From Lentimicrobiaceae bacterium (lineage in GTDB: Bacteria > Bacteroidota > Bacteroidia > Bacteroidales > F082), in assembly GCA_015061315.1 (NCBI GenBank), contig SUWV01000005.1, positions 1-64,000 on the forward strand: a stretch of 64,000 nucleotides of DNA. The letters run 5' to 3'. Shown in pieces: positions 7,725 through 16,741 of this stretch. The number at the start of each line of letters is the position of its first letter. The stretch's first letter is position 1. The notes below the pieces were generated by a model. The model had not been told where the DNA came from, ran no database searches, and saw only the letters and a list, made by a program, of their open reading frames with translations. Made by a program: the position numbers and the translations under genes.

Positions 7725-9068
7725 ATGCCCAAAAAAGGAAAACTTCTTGTCGTTGACGATAACCTTAATATTCTATCGGCTGTTAAGATGCTGATGGAGA
7801 ACTGTTTCGAGAAAGTGATAACTCTTTCTTCTCCTAAGTCGCTCGTTACGACAATACAGAGCGAGTCGCCTGACGTGCTTCTCTTGGATATGAACTTCCA
7901 TGCTGGAATCAACAACGGAAACGAGGGTATCTACTGGCTTAACGAGGTGAACTCGAAATTTCCTAAGATAAAAGTCGTCCTTTTCACAGCTTACGCTGAT
8001 ATCGATCTCGCAGTGCGCGCCATGAAAGACGGTGCCTTCGACTTCATAGTGAAACCTTGGAATAACGAGAAACTTATCGAGACTTTGCTCAACGCTTATA
8101 ACGAAGGTAAGATGAAAAAACGTTCCTTGCATAATAAGGCGACGTCGCAGCATATTCAGATGTTTTGGGGCGACTCTCCAGAGATGCAACGCATAAGAAA
8201 CATCGTGGAACGTGTCGCCGCTACAGATGCTAACATCTTGATTACTGGCGAAAACGGTACAGGTAAGGAGGTGCTGGCTCGTGAGATTCATTCTCTTTCC
8301 TCGCAATGTAATAGGGAGATGATAAGCATTAACATGGGCGCAATACCGGAGTCGCTGTTTGAAAGCGAGCTCTTCGGTCATAAGAAAGGCGCTTTCACCG
8401 ACGCTCATTCCGACAGGATAGGTAAGATGGAAGCTGCCAACAACTCTACGCTCTTCATGGACGAGATCGGTAATATGCCGCTACATCTTCAAGCTAAGCT
8501 TCTTACGGCTCTTCAAAACAGAAGCATAACACGTCTCGGAACTAACGAGCCTGTCAATATCGACATCAGACTTATCACCGCGACAAACTGTAATCTTTTT
8601 GAGATGGCGGAGCGAAATGAGTTCCGTCAGGATCTGTTGTTCAGAATAAATACGATACATATCAATATACCGCCTCTGCGCGAAAGAAAAGAGGATATTG
8701 TGCCTCTCGCTGAGCTGTTTCTTAAAAAATATTCAGAAAAATATCAGAAGGAAAATCTCACGATTTCTGACTCGGCAAAGGAAAGACTGACTAACCATCG
8801 ATGGGACGGCAACGTGAGAGAGCTTCAGCATACGATGGAAAAAGCAGTGATAATGTGTGACGGTAATGTTGTTGAACCTGAACATCTTGGATTATATGCT
8901 TCTGTAAATGTCTCGTCGTCAAAGAAAGACGTTACCTTCGAAAATTCAGAACGTAATCTGATTGTGGAAGCCATGGATTCTTGTAACGGCAATATTTCTC
9001 TTGTGGCTCAGAAACTCGGCATCAGTCGACAGACACTTTATAACAAGATTAAGCGTTACGGTTTATGA
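7725..9068 (+). CDS. sigma-54-dependent response regulator (NtrC family)
   Basis: A 447-residue response regulator. Order: receiver domain (acidic pair D11/D12, phospho-acceptor D55, K110), AAA+ domain (Walker A GENGTGKE 175-182, Walker B MDEIG 245-249), C-terminal Fis-type helix-turn-helix. The loop that contacts sigma-54, normally GAFTGA, reads GAFTDA (222-227). The start at 7725 (MPKKGKLLVVDD) is preferred over 7653 because a -7-like box lies between them and the receiver fold begins right after it. Its stop overlaps the kinase start by 4 bases (ATGA). By position it should control the ABC genes upstream and receive phosphate from the kinase downstream. Confidence 0.93.
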   Translation: MPKKGKLLVVDDNLNILSAVKMLMENCFEKVITLSSPKSLVTTIQSESPDVLLLDMNFHAGINNGNEGIYWLNEVNSKFPKIKVVLFTAYADIDLAVRAMKDGAFDFIVKPWNNEKLIETLLNAYNEGKMKKRSLHNKATSQHIQMFWGDSPEMQRIRNIVERVAATDANILITGENGTGKEVLAREIHSLSSQCNREMISINMGAIPESLFESELFGHKKGAFTDAHSDRIGKMEAANNSTLFMDEIGNMPLHLQAKLLTALQNRSITRLGTNEPVNIDIRLITATNCNLFEMAERNEFRQDLLFRINTIHINIPPLRERKEDIVPLAELFLKKYSEKYQKENLTISDSAKERLTNHRWDGNVRELQHTMEKAVIMCDGNVVEPEHLGLYASVNVSSSKKDVTFENSERNLIVEAMDSCNGNISLVAQKLGISRQTLYNKIKRYGL

Positions 9069-10375
9069 GAAAAAACAAAATTCCATATCGCCGTATAATG
9101 TGTTTCGTCATCCTCTTGGTGATAACGAGCATAGCGACTGGTATTTTGCTGACAATCAAAGCGTGGATGTTTCTTGTCATAACGGTTCCATTGTTGGTAT
9201 TTTCAATATCACGACTTATTAATGTTTATAAAAGCGTTATCGGCAGACTCGATTTCATCATCAGAGCTGTGCGAAACGACGATTATTCTTTTCGTTTTAC
9301 TGAAAATCCTGATTATACGGAGAATGCTTTCGTCAATTATTCCCTTAACGAGATAAAAACTGTGATGGACGAGAAGAAGCTTCTCATGCGTGAAGATGAA
9401 AAGAATTTTGAGCTTATCATGGAATGCGCCAACATTGGTATCATGCTTTTGATGGAAAACGGCAATATCGTTCATTCTAATTCTAAGATGTTGGAAATAT
9501 TTTCCTTGCATAGGATAAGTCATATCGAGCATCTGAGAAATCATTCTGAGGACTTGGTTGAAACATTAAAAAATATTAAGCCTTCTGAGCAGAAAAGTGT
9601 TAAATACTATACTGAAATAGGTGAGACGAATCTCGTCTTGAGCTGTTCTGAGATACATTATAAAGGAAATGATCTTAGAGTTGTTACCGTAGGAAATATC
9701 AACAAGGAACTCGATAATCAGGAAGTTGAAGTATGGGAAAAACTGACGCGCATTCTCACTCACGAGATTATGAATTCTTTGGCGCCGATTACTTCCATTA
9801 GCAACACTTTGATAGACAATATCAATGATTCTGAGAAAGTAGGTGAGGGACTTGAGATAATTCATTCCACCAGCGACCGGCTGATGCAATTTGTCAATTC
9901 ATTCCGTCAGGTGACACGTGTTCCTACGCCGCAGAAAACGCCATTCTCTCTCAAAGAGTTGATTGATGATGCAGTCGCTTTGATTGACTTCGGTAAAATC
10001 AAAATAAATATTAACATAAATCCGGAAGATACTTTGCTTTATGCAGACAGAAGTCAGATGTCGCAAGTCATCGTTAATCTTTTGAAGAATGCTATAGAGT
10101 CGTGTGATAACAACACTGATGACAAAGATTATAGTGTTGAAGTACAATCGCATATAGATTCAGAAGAAAGGATACATATCGAAGTGAGTAACAACGGAGG
10201 CAAGATTTCTGAAGAGATCGCTGAGAATATCTTTACGCCATTCTTTACCACGAAACGAGATGGCTCTGGAATAGGTCTTGCACTCTCGCGTCAGATAATT
10301 CGTCTTCACGGCGGAACCATACATCTCTCCAAAAATACAGAAGAGAAAGTCGCTTTCATGATAATTGTGGAATAA
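9065..10375 (+). CDS. sensor histidine kinase, partner of the sigma-54 regulator
   Basis: A 436-residue membrane kinase. Two N-terminal membrane segments (about 12-48) with almost no periplasmic loop, a linker, a PAS-like domain (about 115-215), HisKA with the H-box THEIMNSL (His near 235), then HATPase with N-box NLLKNAIE, G1 block near SNNGG and G2 GSGIGLALS. Translationally coupled to the regulator (ATGA overlap). The near absence of an outer loop suggests it senses a membrane or cytoplasmic signal, as in envelope-stress kinases, but that is inference. The glycosyltransferase gene follows after only 12 bases. Confidence 0.92.
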   Translation: MRKNKIPYRRIMCFVILLVITSIATGILLTIKAWMFLVITVPLLVFSISRLINVYKSVIGRLDFIIRAVRNDDYSFRFTENPDYTENAFVNYSLNEIKTVMDEKKLLMREDEKNFELIMECANIGIMLLMENGNIVHSNSKMLEIFSLHRISHIEHLRNHSEDLVETLKNIKPSEQKSVKYYTEIGETNLVLSCSEIHYKGNDLRVVTVGNINKELDNQEVEVWEKLTRILTHEIMNSLAPITSISNTLIDNINDSEKVGEGLEIIHSTSDRLMQFVNSFRQVTRVPTPQKTPFSLKELIDDAVALIDFGKIKINININPEDTLLYADRSQMSQVIVNLLKNAIESCDNNTDDKDYSVEVQSHIDSEERIHIEVSNNGGKISEEIAENIFTPFFTTKRDGSGIGLALSRQIIRLHGGTIHLSKNTEEKVAFMIIVE

Positions 10376-10387
10376 ACTTGATAGAAT

Positions 10388-11977
10388 ATGAAATACGAAC
10401 TACTTAACAAAAGAGCTTGGACTATTGCATTGATATTCATTATTTTTGTTGGATTGTTAATTCAATATCCTTATATGAATGAATTTCCTTCTTTCATTCA
10501 CGCGTGGTCGCAAGCCGATAGATATTCTATAGCAATAGGATTCATTAACAACGATTTTGATTTGTTTCACCCTGAGACATTGATATATAACAAGCAATTC
10601 CCACATCGGTGGAATTACGCATTCGACAGTACAATCACTTCTGTCGATTTTCCTATATTAGAATATATCGTTGCTATCATAATGAAAATTACGGGAATAA
10701 CTTCGCCATGGATTTTCAGGACATGTACGTTATTGGTCGCTTTGTTGGGAATGTTCTTTCTATACAAACTTTCATTCTTGATAACGGAAGATTGGATTAA
10801 GTCGTTGCTTGTCATTATGATTGCGATGACATCTCCTGTTTATGCTTATTATTTCAATGGGTTTATTCCTGGAATACCTGCGTTGACGTTCGCGATAATA
10901 GCATTGTATTGTTATGTGAAATATTTAAATGATGGTAAGATAACGACTTTCTGTTTTTCATTATTATTCATAACGTTATCTGTGCTGACGCGCATGTCGT
11001 TTGCTGTTGTTTGGGTCGCATTATTGGGATTTGAGTTTTTAAGGATTTTAAGAAAAGAAACTACTTTTCTCGATAAGTTGTTGCCTGTTGCAATTTCAAT
11101 AATCGTATTTTTATCATATTATTTTTGGAACAAACATCTGGCTGCTGAACATGGAACCTTGTTCTTGGGGAAATTACTTCCGGCTAATGATTGGGCTGAT
11201 TTTTGGGATAGGATGAGAGCGGCGAAAGAAAATTGGCAATATCATTATTTTGGAAAAATACATTATCGTTTGTTTTTGATGATTCTTGTTTCTTCAATAT
11301 TGTATCTTATTTACAAGAAAATCAGATTTAAAGATGTTGAAAACACACATGATAAGAAGTCGTTGTCGTTGTGGATTTTTGTAGCTGTCGTGTTATTAGG
11401 ATATGTTTTATTTACAATCGCGATGGCGAAGCAGTTTAAGGATCATGATTATTATTTCATTGACACATATTTTCTTCCTTTATTGTTGCTGTTTATTTTA
11501 GTTTTTAAAACTTTGCCTCGAGTTGAAAATTATAAATCAGGAATTATCACCTTCGTTATATTAATAATTCCTGTTGTGATGATGATAATGAATGTCAATG
11601 AAATGCAGAAAAAGAGACGGACAATTGATAAGGGAAGAGCGTCGGAACGTACTATCAAGAATTACCAAGGCTCAGAACAATATCTTGATTCGTTGGGAGT
11701 TTCAAAAGAAGCAAAGATTTTTTCCTTGTGGTCTTATCCTCAGAATACGCCTTTTATTTTGATGAACAGAAAAGGTTTTACGGAGATGTGGGATAGAAAA
11801 GAAGGTGTTGATGCAAAGATGTCGTTTGATTTTGATTATCTTATTGTTGAAAATGAGTTATATGAGAAAGAAAAACACACTTGGAAATATGTCTTCGATG
11901 ATTTGGAATATTATTCCGATAATGGCAAAATTATGATTTTTGTCAAAAAAGAAAATGACAATGTAAATAAAAATTAA
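10388..11977 (+). CDS. GT39-like polytopic glycosyltransferase
   Basis: A 529-residue membrane protein with about ten hydrophobic segments and a soluble C-terminal tail. The first outer loop carries WSQADRYSIA, placing an acidic residue where ArnT/PMT-type (GT-C) glycosyltransferases hold their catalytic Asp. Such enzymes move a sugar from a polyprenyl-phosphate donor to lipid A, a glycan or a protein outside the cytoplasmic membrane. It lies 12 bases after the kinase and may be co-transcribed, which would tie surface glycosylation to the ABC/two-component cluster. Acceptor unknown. Confidence 0.7.
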   Translation: MKYELLNKRAWTIALIFIIFVGLLIQYPYMNEFPSFIHAWSQADRYSIAIGFINNDFDLFHPETLIYNKQFPHRWNYAFDSTITSVDFPILEYIVAIIMKITGITSPWIFRTCTLLVALLGMFFLYKLSFLITEDWIKSLLVIMIAMTSPVYAYYFNGFIPGIPALTFAIIALYCYVKYLNDGKITTFCFSLLFITLSVLTRMSFAVVWVALLGFEFLRILRKETTFLDKLLPVAISIIVFLSYYFWNKHLAAEHGTLFLGKLLPANDWADFWDRMRAAKENWQYHYFGKIHYRLFLMILVSSILYLIYKKIRFKDVENTHDKKSLSLWIFVAVVLLGYVLFTIAMAKQFKDHDYYFIDTYFLPLLLLFILVFKTLPRVENYKSGIITFVILIIPVVMMIMNVNEMQKKRRTIDKGRASERTIKNYQGSEQYLDSLGVSKEAKIFSLWSYPQNTPFILMNRKGFTEMWDRKEGVDAKMSFDFDYLIVENELYEKEKHTWKYVFDDLEYYSDNGKIMIFVKKENDNVNKN

Positions 11978-12011
11978 CTTTCATTTGTTTTATATGATGA
12001 AGAATAATATT

Positions 12012-12019
12012 TATCTTTG
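12012..12019 (+). promoter_or_regulatory. promoter of the Dcu-type transporter
   Basis: TATCTTTG matches the Bacteroidota -7 consensus. A TTTG at 11984-11987 could be the -33 element, although the spacing (24 bases) is a little long. The start codon is 39 bases downstream. Confidence 0.6.
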
Positions 12020-12057
12020 TAAAGTTTCTTTATGTTTAAGATTTAAATTATAAGAAT

Positions 12058-13356
12058 ATGTTAATACAACTTTTATTTGTCCTTGTCTGTATCATTGTCG
12101 GTGCACGTATCGGTGGCGTCGGTTTGGGTGTTATGGGAGGTTTAGGTGTTGCCATCCTCACTTTTGTCTTTGGTCTTCAGCCTACTTCACCACCTATTGA
12201 TGTTATGTTGATGATCGCTGCTGTCATCTCAGCGGCTGGCGCGATGCAAGCTGCCGGCGGTCTCGATTTTCTCGTCGGAGTGGCTGAGAAGATATTGAGG
12301 AAACATCCTCAGAATGTCACGCTTCTTGCTCCGTTAGTTACATATTCTTTCACATTTTTAGCAGGAACAGGTCACGTTGCATATTCGGTGTTGCCTGTTA
12401 TCGCAGAGGTGGCGCGTGAGACTAAGATACGTCCAGAACGTCCGCTTGGCATCGCAGTCATCGCTTCTCAACAGGCTATCACAGCCTCGCCAATATCGGC
12501 TGCTACTGTGGCATTGCTCGGACTTCTCGCAGGTTTCGACATCACACTCTTCGACATACTTAAGATAACAATACCAGCAACATTGATAGGCGTCCTCGTC
12601 GGAGCTTTCGCTTCTATGAAAGTGGGTAAAGAACTCGTCGATGATCCAGAATATCAAAGACGACTCGCAAATGGCGAACTCGATGATCATCATGTTGAGG
12701 TAAGTGAGATAAAAAATCAATTCGGCGCTAAATTGTCGGTGATACTTTTCATAGCAGCTACAGTGCTAATAGTTCTCTTCGGTTCTATTCCTTCTATGCG
12801 TCCTACTTTCGACGGACAATCTCTCGGAATGCCTTCTATCATCGAGATATTGATGCTTACAACAGCTGCTGTCATCTTATTAGCTACTAAGACTTCAGGA
12901 GCTAAAGCAGCTCAGGGCAGCGTCTTCTCCGCTGGTATGCAGGCAGTCATCGCCATCTTCGGCGTCGCTTGGATGGGCGATACCTTTATCAATGGTAATA
13001 TCGCGCAGCTTACGTCTTCCATCGAAGGTATTGTGACAGAGATGCCTTGGCTCTTTGGTATAGCTCTCTTCGTGATGTCTATTCTCCTTTATAGTCAGGC
13101 TGCTACGGTGCGAGCCATCATGCCGCTCGGTGTAGCTCTCGGTCTTAACCCAATGTTGTTGATAGCATTGTTCCCTGCAGTGAACGGCTACTTCTTCATT
13201 CCTAATTATCCTACTGTAGTAGCAGCTATTAACTTCGACAGAACAGGAACGACAAAAATCGGCAAGTACATTCTCAACCATTCTTTCATGATGCCAGGAT
13301 TGGTGGCGACAATAGTTGGAATAGGAGTGGGGTTGTTGTTGATACAGATATTTTAA
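12058..13356 (+). CDS. dcuB: anaerobic C4-dicarboxylate transporter (DcuA/DcuB family)
   Basis: A 432-residue polytopic inner-membrane protein, close to the usual Dcu length (about 435-445). It shows family blocks throughout: GARIGG near the start, LQPTSPPIDVM, GTGHVAYSVLPVI and IRPERPLG. Dcu carriers exchange external fumarate, malate or aspartate for internal succinate during fumarate respiration, which fits an anaerobic lifestyle. dcuA and dcuB cannot be separated safely from sequence, so the symbol is a best guess. It has its own promoter box and is followed by an 8-base tandem array. Confidence 0.88.
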   Translation: MLIQLLFVLVCIIVGARIGGVGLGVMGGLGVAILTFVFGLQPTSPPIDVMLMIAAVISAAGAMQAAGGLDFLVGVAEKILRKHPQNVTLLAPLVTYSFTFLAGTGHVAYSVLPVIAEVARETKIRPERPLGIAVIASQQAITASPISAATVALLGLLAGFDITLFDILKITIPATLIGVLVGAFASMKVGKELVDDPEYQRRLANGELDDHHVEVSEIKNQFGAKLSVILFIAATVLIVLFGSIPSMRPTFDGQSLGMPSIIEILMLTTAAVILLATKTSGAKAAQGSVFSAGMQAVIAIFGVAWMGDTFINGNIAQLTSSIEGIVTEMPWLFGIALFVMSILLYSQAATVRAIMPLGVALGLNPMLLIALFPAVNGYFFIPNYPTVVAAINFDRTGTTKIGKYILNHSFMMPGLVATIVGIGVGLLLIQIF

Positions 13357-13357
13357 A

Positions 13358-13392
13358 GACAACAAGTCAACTAGACAACAAGGCAACGAGTG
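13358..13392 (-). repeat. 8-base tandem array (minus-sense)
   Basis: Read on the minus strand it is a run of ACTCGTTG/CCTTGTTG-type octamers. The same family is in plus sense at 13819-13872, so the two arrays flank the S23 gene as inverted repeats. Confidence 0.7.
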
Positions 13393-13428
13393 AAGGTGTC
13401 GTAATGTTAATGCGGCATCTTCATTTTT

Positions 13429-13773
13429 TTATTTTAATGATTTTATTAATTTTACAATACCAGAGGATATTTTTCTTAAATCACCTTGGAGTTTTACCCT
13501 TTCCTCGTAAGTGCAGATGTTAAAATCTTCACATAGATATAGCATTGATCTTACTTCAGAACAACTGCCTTTGGATATATTAAGATGATTGATATATTTT
13601 GCATCAGATCCTGATTCTGAACCTTCTGCAATATTATTCATAATACTCAATACAGCTCTTTGAATTTGATCTTTAAATGAATAATCTTTACAATTTTTCA
13701 TTAGGTTATAAATCTCATTTACTATAACTCGAGATTCATTCCATACATATAAATTTTCGATACTTCTGTTCAT
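13429..13773 (-). CDS. four helix bundle protein (S23 / 23S rRNA IVS-protein family)
   Basis: About 114 residues, starting MNRSIENLYVWNESR. The family pattern is clear: N-terminal L-x-V-W, central DQIQRAVLSIMNNIAEG, and YINHLNISKGSCSEVRSML. It is an all-helical bundle that forms pentamers in relatives; related proteins are the accessory factors (Avd) of diversity-generating retroelements, but no reverse transcriptase or template repeat was seen here. The ATG at 13773 is preferred over an upstream TTG at 13797. Inverted octamer arrays flank it. Role unknown. Confidence 0.85.
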   Translation of the reverse strand: MNRSIENLYVWNESRVIVNEIYNLMKNCKDYSFKDQIQRAVLSIMNNIAEGSESGSDAKYINHLNISKGSCSEVRSMLYLCEDFNICTYEERVKLQGDLRKISSGIVKLIKSLK

Positions 13774-13818
13774 AATTTTGATTTTAAAGTTTAACAAAAT
13801 ATAAGTGTACTATTATCA

Positions 13819-13872
13819 ACTCGTTGCCTCGTTGTCCTGTTGTCTTGTAGTCTTGTAGTCTTGTTGACTTAA
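13819..13872 (+). repeat. 8-base tandem array
   Basis: Six or more octamers of CTCGTTGC / CTTGTAGT type, running into the last codons of the minus-strand permease gene (stop at 13869). Same repeat family as in front of the ABC genes and inside the permease reading frame at 14334-14504. Confidence 0.75.
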
Positions 13873-15140
13873 AATATCACTCCCACTAAGATCGCAATCA
13901 CTACTTTAATTCCTTTTGAAACGAAGAAGGCTTTGCGTGATTCTGCTAACAAAGGCAATGCTCCGTGTCCGTCTTGAACGATGCAGTTGGCAAGGAAGAT
14001 TCCTAATGGTAAGTCGCCGTTAGCGAATAATATAAGGAAGATTAAATGCGGTCCCGACTGCGGAATGAGACCTATTAATATAGCAACTAATAAAACTATA
14101 AACGGCTTGGAATCTATAATCTCATGTATATTGACGAAATTATTGATTATTGTCAAACATAATATCACGCCGAAAGTCCAGAGAAATATCTTAGGAAGAT
14201 GAACTTTGATGACATGCTGCCAAAGATGCTCTTCCAAAAAATGTTCTTCAGCAACGACAACAATTATCAAAATCGTAACAAATAAGACTATCAAGATAAT
14301 ACGAATCCAATCAGCCTCTCCACCATGACTATGATTGTGATTGTGGCTATGACAATCTACTTGTTGACTTGTAGTCTCGTTGACTTGTTGACTATGACTA
14401 TGATTATGACAATCAACTTGTTGACTTGTAGTCTCGTTGACTTGTAGACTATGATTATGACTATGACAATCATCTTGGTGACTTGGCGACTCGGCGACTT
14501 GGTGACTCTCCAAAGAATGTATTACACTCTCTTCCGTCTGTCCTCCCATCAATAAATTAAGGTGATGAGAGCCGTCGATGACGCCGCTTAGAACCATAAT
14601 CAAAACACCGAGACTCATGGTGATGAGCAAGGCTCTTACAAAACTGATGTTCTTGATATTGGACTTTACGCTATGTTCATGATGATGAGTGTGACTGCAC
14701 GATTCATTTTCGTGTATAGGAAATGACATTTCTTTGTGCAAGCCGATGAATTTATTTTTCATCGTAAGTTGTAGAATTACAGCCACGATTATTGATAATA
14801 CAATCAGTATTAAATTTATAAGTAAAGCTTTTTCTGGAAATAAGGAGAACATGAAAAAGGCTTCATCGCCAGTTGTAGAAATCAAGGCTGCCATCAAAGC
14901 TGGGAAGTTAAGAACTCGGTGAACGTACAGTGAGACAACAGTATACGTCCCGAGACAACCTGGGATAATGCCCATTATTATTGCAAATAAAATCTGAAGC
15001 CAAGGCTTGCTCTGTAATTTGTTCGACCACAATCCACCCGTCCTGACATTGATAAATTCAATTACCATCATCATTCCTAATACCAATGTCGTAATTATAA
15101 GTGTCTGCTGTAGAATAATATAAAATGTATTTAATGTCAT
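13869..15140 (-). CDS. ArsP_2-type 10-TM metal permease with His-rich repeat loop
   Basis: A 423-residue polytopic protein resembling the ArsP_2 / putative manganese transporter family (predicted heavy-metal exporters). Two halves of membrane segments each carry a proline/glycine motif (GIIPGCLGTY in the first, GLIPQSGPH in the second). Between them is a hydrophilic loop with an HTHHHEH patch and, after another segment, three 19-residue His-rich repeats encoded at 14334-14504. His-rich loops in metal permeases are usually thought to bind or sense metal. The ATG at 15140 is chosen over 15188 because a TATCTTTG promoter box (15166-15173) lies between them. The repeats are built from the same octamer as the nearby intergenic arrays. 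Metal not assignable. Confidence 0.75.
   Translation of the reverse strand: MTLNTFYIILQQTLIITTLVLGMMMVIEFINVRTGGLWSNKLQSKPWLQILFAIIMGIIPGCLGTYTVVSLYVHRVLNFPALMAALISTTGDEAFFMFSLFPEKALLINLILIVLSIIVAVILQLTMKNKFIGLHKEMSFPIHENESCSHTHHHEHSVKSNIKNISFVRALLITMSLGVLIMVLSGVIDGSHHLNLLMGGQTEESVIHSLESHQVAESPSHQDDCHSHNHSLQVNETTSQQVDCHNHSHSQQVNETTSQQVDCHSHNHNHSHGGEADWIRIILIVLFVTILIIVVVAEEHFLEEHLWQHVIKVHLPKIFLWTFGVILCLTIINNFVNIHEIIDSKPFIVLLVAILIGLIPQSGPHLIFLILFANGDLPLGIFLANCIVQDGHGALPLLAESRKAFFVSKGIKVVIAILVGVIF
14334..14504 (-). repeat. three in-frame 57-base repeats (19 residues each)
   Basis: Exactly three units of 57 bases. The encoded units begin HQVAESPSHQDDC, LQVNETTSQQVDC and QQVNETTSQQVDC, each followed by an alternating His/Ser/Asn stretch (HSHNHS, HNHSHS, HSHNHN). 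At DNA level the VNETTSQQVD part is the intergenic octamer (ACTTGTAG TCTCGTTG ACTTGTTG) read in frame. Confidence 0.9.
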
Positions 15141-15165
15141 GTTTTTTTTTGTTTTAAAAGATTTA

Positions 15166-15173
15166 CAAAGATA
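15166..15173 (-). promoter_or_regulatory. -7 box of the ArsP_2-type permease gene
   Basis: TATCTTTG on the minus strand, 25 bases before the ATG at 15140. It argues against the longer frame starting at 15188, which would place this box inside the coding region. Confidence 0.65.
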
Positions 15174-15180
15174 AGAAAAA

Positions 15181-15282
15181 ATAGTCAATAAGTCTACAAG
15201 TCAACTGGTCTACAAGTGAAACGTACCAATTATATCAATAACAATTTAGTCAGTAGACTGTAGACAGTAGACTTTAGACTTA
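15181..15282 (-). repeat. octamer-type arrays upstream of the permease
   Basis: Two short arrays: 15181-15217 (AGTCTACAAGTCAACT-type, minus-sense octamers) and about 15252-15282 (AGTAGACTGTAGAC-type). They fill the gap between the divergent permease and porin genes. Confidence 0.6.
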
Positions 15283-15355
15283 TAAATAATTGTTAAATAT
15301 TAAACAAAATCGCTTTGCAGATGTTTTGCATAATGAATTGTAAAAACAACAAATT

Positions 15356-16663
15356 ATGAAAAAGTTTACATCATTAAAGAAAATCCTCGTATTGACAGCA
15401 TTTGTCGGTTTACTTGGAAATTATGCCTTCGCTCAGTTTTCGTTAAGCGGAGAAGTCAGACCTCGTATGGAATATCTTCACGGATATTCGACATTAACAG
15501 ATAAAGACTCTGATCCTGCGGGATTTGCATCGCAGAGAACCAGAATCAATTTCAATTATTCTAACGACCGTGTCAAGATGGGCGTATCTGTGCAAGATGT
15601 CTTTATTTGGGGTAGCCAGCCTCAGCTGTTTTCTACATCAAATAATGTAAGTGTTCATCAGGCATGGGGACAATATTTCTTAACGCCTTCACTTTCATTG
15701 AAGTTAGGTCGTCAGGAACTCGTATATGACGATGAAAGAATTTTCGGAGCTTCTAACTGGGATCAGCAGGGTAGGAGCCATGACGTGGCCTTGTTGCGTT
15801 ATGATGGAGTGCTGAAAATTGATGTCGGTGCCGCTTTCAATCAAAATCAACAACACCTCAACGGAGCTTATTATAACTTGAACAACTACAAAATGATGCA
15901 GTTCGTTTGGTTAAATACTGACATTGTTGATAATCTTAATCTTAGTCTTTTATTCTTAAATAATGGCTATCAATATGACTATAGATTGTTTGAAAATGGA
16001 ACAAATCATTCCATGACTAAAAATATCTTCAACCAGACTTTCGGTGGTCGTATGATGCTTACTCCAGGTGATTTTAACTTCCACGCATCTGCTTATTACA
16101 CAATGGGTAAAGATGCTAAAGACAGAGACCTCTCTGCATTTTATGTAGGTTTGGGCTTGGATTATGAACTCGCCGACAACTGGGATCTCGGTATCGGTTG
16201 GGAACATCTTTCGGGTACTGACCAAAAGGATATGATAGAAAATCCAGATACCTACAAGAATAAATCCTTCAATCCTTTCTATGGCAGCTCGCATAAATTC
16301 AACGGCTTCATGGATTATTTCAATGCCAATGATAACTGGTCTAATTCTGTGGGACTTAACGACTTATTCGCTTCAGTTCAATTCTCAAAAAGAAAATTTG
16401 AAGTCAATCTTACTGGACACGCTTTCTTGACAGCAGCTTCAGTCATCAAAAATGGTAATGTTAATGAGACTATGGAACCTTATCTCGGAACAGAATTGGA
16501 TTTGACTATGGCTTATAAATTATCTAAAAACTCTAACGTAGTACTCGGTTATAGTCAAATGTTTGGCTCAGAAACACTTGAAACTCTCAAAGGTGGCAAT
16601 AAAGACGCTTTCAACAACTACGCTTATCTCATGTTTACTTTCAAACCTGTTTTCTTAAAATAA
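15356..16663 (+). CDS. alginate-export-type outer-membrane porin
   Basis: A 435-residue outer-membrane beta barrel. It has a Lys-rich N terminus, a hydrophobic core and a signal-peptidase site at AFA-Q (about residue 26). The mature protein opens with FSLSGEVRPRMEY and has LGRQELVYDDERIFG, typical of the alginate_exp / polysaccharide porin family, and many alternating aromatic strands. It ends in a short hydrophobic strand, as porins do. Such proteins pass small molecules or oligosaccharides; in Bacteroidetes they are often unlinked to alginate, so the substrate is open. A clear terminator follows. Confidence 0.8.
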   Translation: MKKFTSLKKILVLTAFVGLLGNYAFAQFSLSGEVRPRMEYLHGYSTLTDKDSDPAGFASQRTRINFNYSNDRVKMGVSVQDVFIWGSQPQLFSTSNNVSVHQAWGQYFLTPSLSLKLGRQELVYDDERIFGASNWDQQGRSHDVALLRYDGVLKIDVGAAFNQNQQHLNGAYYNLNNYKMMQFVWLNTDIVDNLNLSLLFLNNGYQYDYRLFENGTNHSMTKNIFNQTFGGRMMLTPGDFNFHASAYYTMGKDAKDRDLSAFYVGLGLDYELADNWDLGIGWEHLSGTDQKDMIENPDTYKNKSFNPFYGSSHKFNGFMDYFNANDNWSNSVGLNDLFASVQFSKRKFEVNLTGHAFLTAASVIKNGNVNETMEPYLGTELDLTMAYKLSKNSNVVLGYSQMFGSETLETLKGGNKDAFNNYAYLMFTFKPVFLK

Positions 16664-16690
16664 ACTAATAAATTACTGCTATTTTACTGA

Positions 16691-16720
16691 AGTAGAGGGA
16701 ATTTTTCTCTCTACTTTTTT
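16691..16720 (+). terminator. rho-independent terminator after the porin
   Basis: AGTAGAGgGA / TCtCTCTACT stem around a short T-rich loop (16691-16715) followed by TTTTTT, 28 bases after the porin stop. Confidence 0.8.
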
Positions 16721-16741
16721 ATTGTTATATCGAAAAAAAAC

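Noticed and set aside
7773..8408. Long minus-strand frame (211 residues) inside the sigma-54 regulator
   Set aside because: The residue pattern is not protein-like for any family and the plus-strand frame has all motifs.
13429..13773. S23 protein as Avd of a diversity-generating retroelement
   Set aside because: No reverse transcriptase, template repeat or variable repeat nearby.
15141..15188. N-terminal extension of the ArsP_2-type permease
   Set aside because: Contains the TATCTTTG promoter box; the ATG at 15140 fits better.
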